DNA from: Azonexaceae bacterium | Lineage (GTDB): Bacteria; Pseudomonadota; Gammaproteobacteria; Burkholderiales; Rhodocyclaceae | Reading direction: 5' to 3' | Length of the DNA: 7,117 nucleotides | NCBI GenBank assembly: GCA_009469685.1 | Contig: SSTA01000077.1 | Coordinates: 1 to 7,117, forward strand | In this document: positions 6,076 to 7,117 of the stretch, piece after piece | How positions within the stretch are numbered: the first letter of the stretch is position 1 | Layout: every line of letters starts with the position of its first letter | Notes under the pieces: generated by a model | Database searches by the model: none | What the model was told of the DNA's origin: nothing | Seen by the model: the letters and a program-made list of their open reading frames with translations, nothing else | Translations under genes and position numbers: made by a program

Positions 6076-6870
6076 TCAGGTGTTGCGGGACCGATAGGCG
6101 GCGAAAATGAGCCAAACACCCGCCACGATCATGGGCAGCGAGAGCCACTGGCCCATGCTGACGGTATAGGAAAGACCAAAAATCCCCGCGTCGGGTTCGC
6201 GGAAATACTCGGTGATAAATCGAAAACTCCCGTAGCCCGCCAGGAACGCGCCGGAAACCGCACCTGCCGGCCGAACGCGGGACGAATACAGCCAAAGGAT
6301 GGCGAACAGGGCGAGTCCTTCAAGACCCAGGTGGTAGATTTGGGACGGGTGCCGCGGAAGGGCGTCGCCCGCCTGAGGGAAAATCATGGCCCAGGGGAGG
6401 GCAGGATCGGCTGCCCTTCCCCAGAGTTCCCCATTGATGAAATTGCCAAGGCGGCCGGCCGCCAGGCCAAGGGGAACCAAGGGGGCGATGAAATCGGTGA
6501 CTCCCAGCCAGGCCTTGCCGTGCTTTCTCGCCCAAAGCGCCATGGCGGCAAGAACGCCGAGAAACCCCCCGTGAAAGCTCATTCCCCCTTTCCAGACTGC
6601 GATCATCTCGAGGGGATTGGAAAAATAGTAGGCCGGTTCGTAGAGCAGGATTTGGCCGAGACGGCCGCCAAGAATGACACCCAGCACGCCATAGAAGAGC
6701 AGGTCGTCGAGTTGTTCGATCGTCCAGCCGGCCCCCGGCCGGGTCACGATGCGCTGGCGGCCGAGGAAAAAAAATTGTGCGAAAGCCACCAGGTACATCA
6801 GGCCGTACCAGCGCACGGCAAGGGGGCCCAGCGAAAACGCCACGGGGTCGAACTGAGGATGCAGAAGCAT
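6076..6870 (-). CDS. lgt: prolipoprotein diacylglyceryl transferase (Lgt)
   Basis: Lgt transfers diacylglycerol from phosphatidylglycerol to the lipobox cysteine of prolipoproteins, the first step of lipoprotein maturation at the inner membrane. The 264-residue product has several hydrophobic segments, consistent with the family's seven. Key motifs are present: [20 protein letters not shown] at the N-terminus, H100 in SFHGGFLG (E. coli H103), the signature [14 protein letters not shown] at 139-152 with R140 and N143, and R217 and E221 in [15 protein letters not shown] at 6870 gives the expected N-terminus (MLLHPQFDP), although the upstream bases are C-rich with no Shine-Dalgarno. It is divergent from ilvD. 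The enzyme appears complete. Confidence 0.97.
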   Translation of the reverse strand: MLLHPQFDPVAFSLGPLAVRWYGLMYLVAFAQFFFLGRQRIVTRPGAGWTIEQLDDLLFYGVLGVILGGRLGQILLYEPAYYFSNPLEMIAVWKGGMSFHGGFLGVLAAMALWARKHGKAWLGVTDFIAPLVPLGLAAGRLGNFINGELWGRAADPALPWAMIFPQAGDALPRHPSQIYHLGLEGLALFAILWLYSSRVRPAGAVSGAFLAGYGSFRFITEYFREPDAGIFGLSYTVSMGQWLSLPMIVAGVWLIFAAYRSRNT

Positions 6871-6944
6871 GGGGGCAGGGGATTCGGCTAGAATTGGTCG
6901 ATTATAGTTGTTGCCGCCATGCGCGGCTTTGTACGGAGTCCGTC
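6871..6944. promoter_or_regulatory. divergent lgt/ilvD promoter region
   Basis: This 74-base gap must serve both genes. On the minus strand a perfect TATAAT (6906-6901) could be the lgt -10, but no -35 is recognisable at 16-18 bases. On the plus strand the same bases give TATAGT (6903-6908), and TAGAAT lies at 6889-6894; either could serve ilvD, again without a good -35. An inverted repeat GCCGC/GCGGC (6913-6917 and 6923-6927, five-base loop) falls in the presumed ilvD leader. No ilv-type leader peptide or attenuator is visible. Confidence 0.4.
6933..6943 (+). promoter_or_regulatory. ilvD ribosome binding site inside an inverted repeat
   Basis: GGAG at 6935-6938, six bases before ATG at 6945, is the Shine-Dalgarno of ilvD. 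It sits in ACGGAGTCCGT, a perfect inverted repeat (arms ACGGA and TCCGT around one G). Only three outer pairs could form in RNA, so control by folding would be weak. Confidence 0.65.
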
Positions 6945-7117
6945 ATGCCCCAATATCGTTCCCGCACTTCCACCCACGGCCGCAACATGGCCGGCGCCCG
7001 CGCCCTCTGGCGAGCCACCGGCATGAAGGACGGCGACTTCGGCAAGCCGATCATTGCGGTGGTCAATTCCTTCACTCAATTCGTTCCGGGCCATGTCCAT
7101 CTCAAGGATCTGGGCCA
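6945..7117 (+). CDS. ilvD: dihydroxy-acid dehydratase, N-terminal fragment cut by window edge
   Basis: IlvD is a cytoplasmic iron-sulfur enzyme that dehydrates 2,3-dihydroxy-3-methyl acids to 2-oxo acids in valine, isoleucine, leucine and pantothenate synthesis. Only 57 codons of a roughly 560-620 residue protein are present. They match the E. coli type closely from memory: [20 protein letters not shown], then [20 protein letters not shown] and [17 protein letters not shown]. The cluster cysteines lie beyond the window. The start has a good ribosome binding site. It is transcribed away from lgt. Confidence 0.96.
   Translation, partial: MPQYRSRTSTHGRNMAGARALWRATGMKDGDFGKPIIAVVNSFTQFVPGHVHLKDLG

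Overview
The window is ordinary bacterial chromosome, tightly packed and rich in G+C. The protein set fits a betaproteobacterium, perhaps of the Rhodocyclales. This placement comes from the look of the proteins and from gene order (a PBP5-type dacC followed by dat, and lgt divergent from ilvD). No rRNA or other marker gene is present to confirm it. I see no transposase, tRNA, CRISPR array, phage gene or clear sign of horizontal transfer.

Positions 1-2709 (minus strand) hold three genes read right to left: an NhaR-type LysR regulator, a D-alanyl-D-alanine carboxypeptidase (dacC) and a D-amino-acid aminotransferase (dat) cut by the left edge. dacC and dat overlap as TGATG and are probably translationally coupled. 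Together they cover D-alanine chemistry of the cell wall: DacC trims the terminal D-Ala of peptidoglycan, and Dat interconverts D-amino acids and 2-oxo acids.

Positions 2710-3778 (plus strand) hold htpX, a heat-shock type inner-membrane zinc protease, divergent from nhaR. The shared 108-base gap contains a LysR-type box and a short inverted repeat in the htpX leader. htpX ends in a GC-rich hairpin resembling a weak intrinsic terminator.

Positions 3838-4785 (plus strand) hold a GAF-PAS sensor protein with no output domain. It converges on, and overlaps by six bases, a minus-strand operon of an uncharacterised alpha-helical protein (4780-5541) and a small VOC/glyoxalase-fold protein (5538-6014). 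These two overlap as ATGA. A good sigma-70 promoter (TTGGAA-N16-TATAAT) sits before the VOC gene and directly follows the upstream lgt stop codon.

Positions 6076-6870 (minus) hold lgt, the first enzyme of lipoprotein maturation. It is divergent from ilvD (6945 to the right edge, plus), a branched-chain amino-acid biosynthesis enzyme that is cut off here.

The least explained parts are the GAF-PAS protein without output domain, the uncharacterised 253-residue protein facing it, and the VOC protein with a Gln/Glu/His/Glu metal-site pattern. I found no convincing wholly new system.
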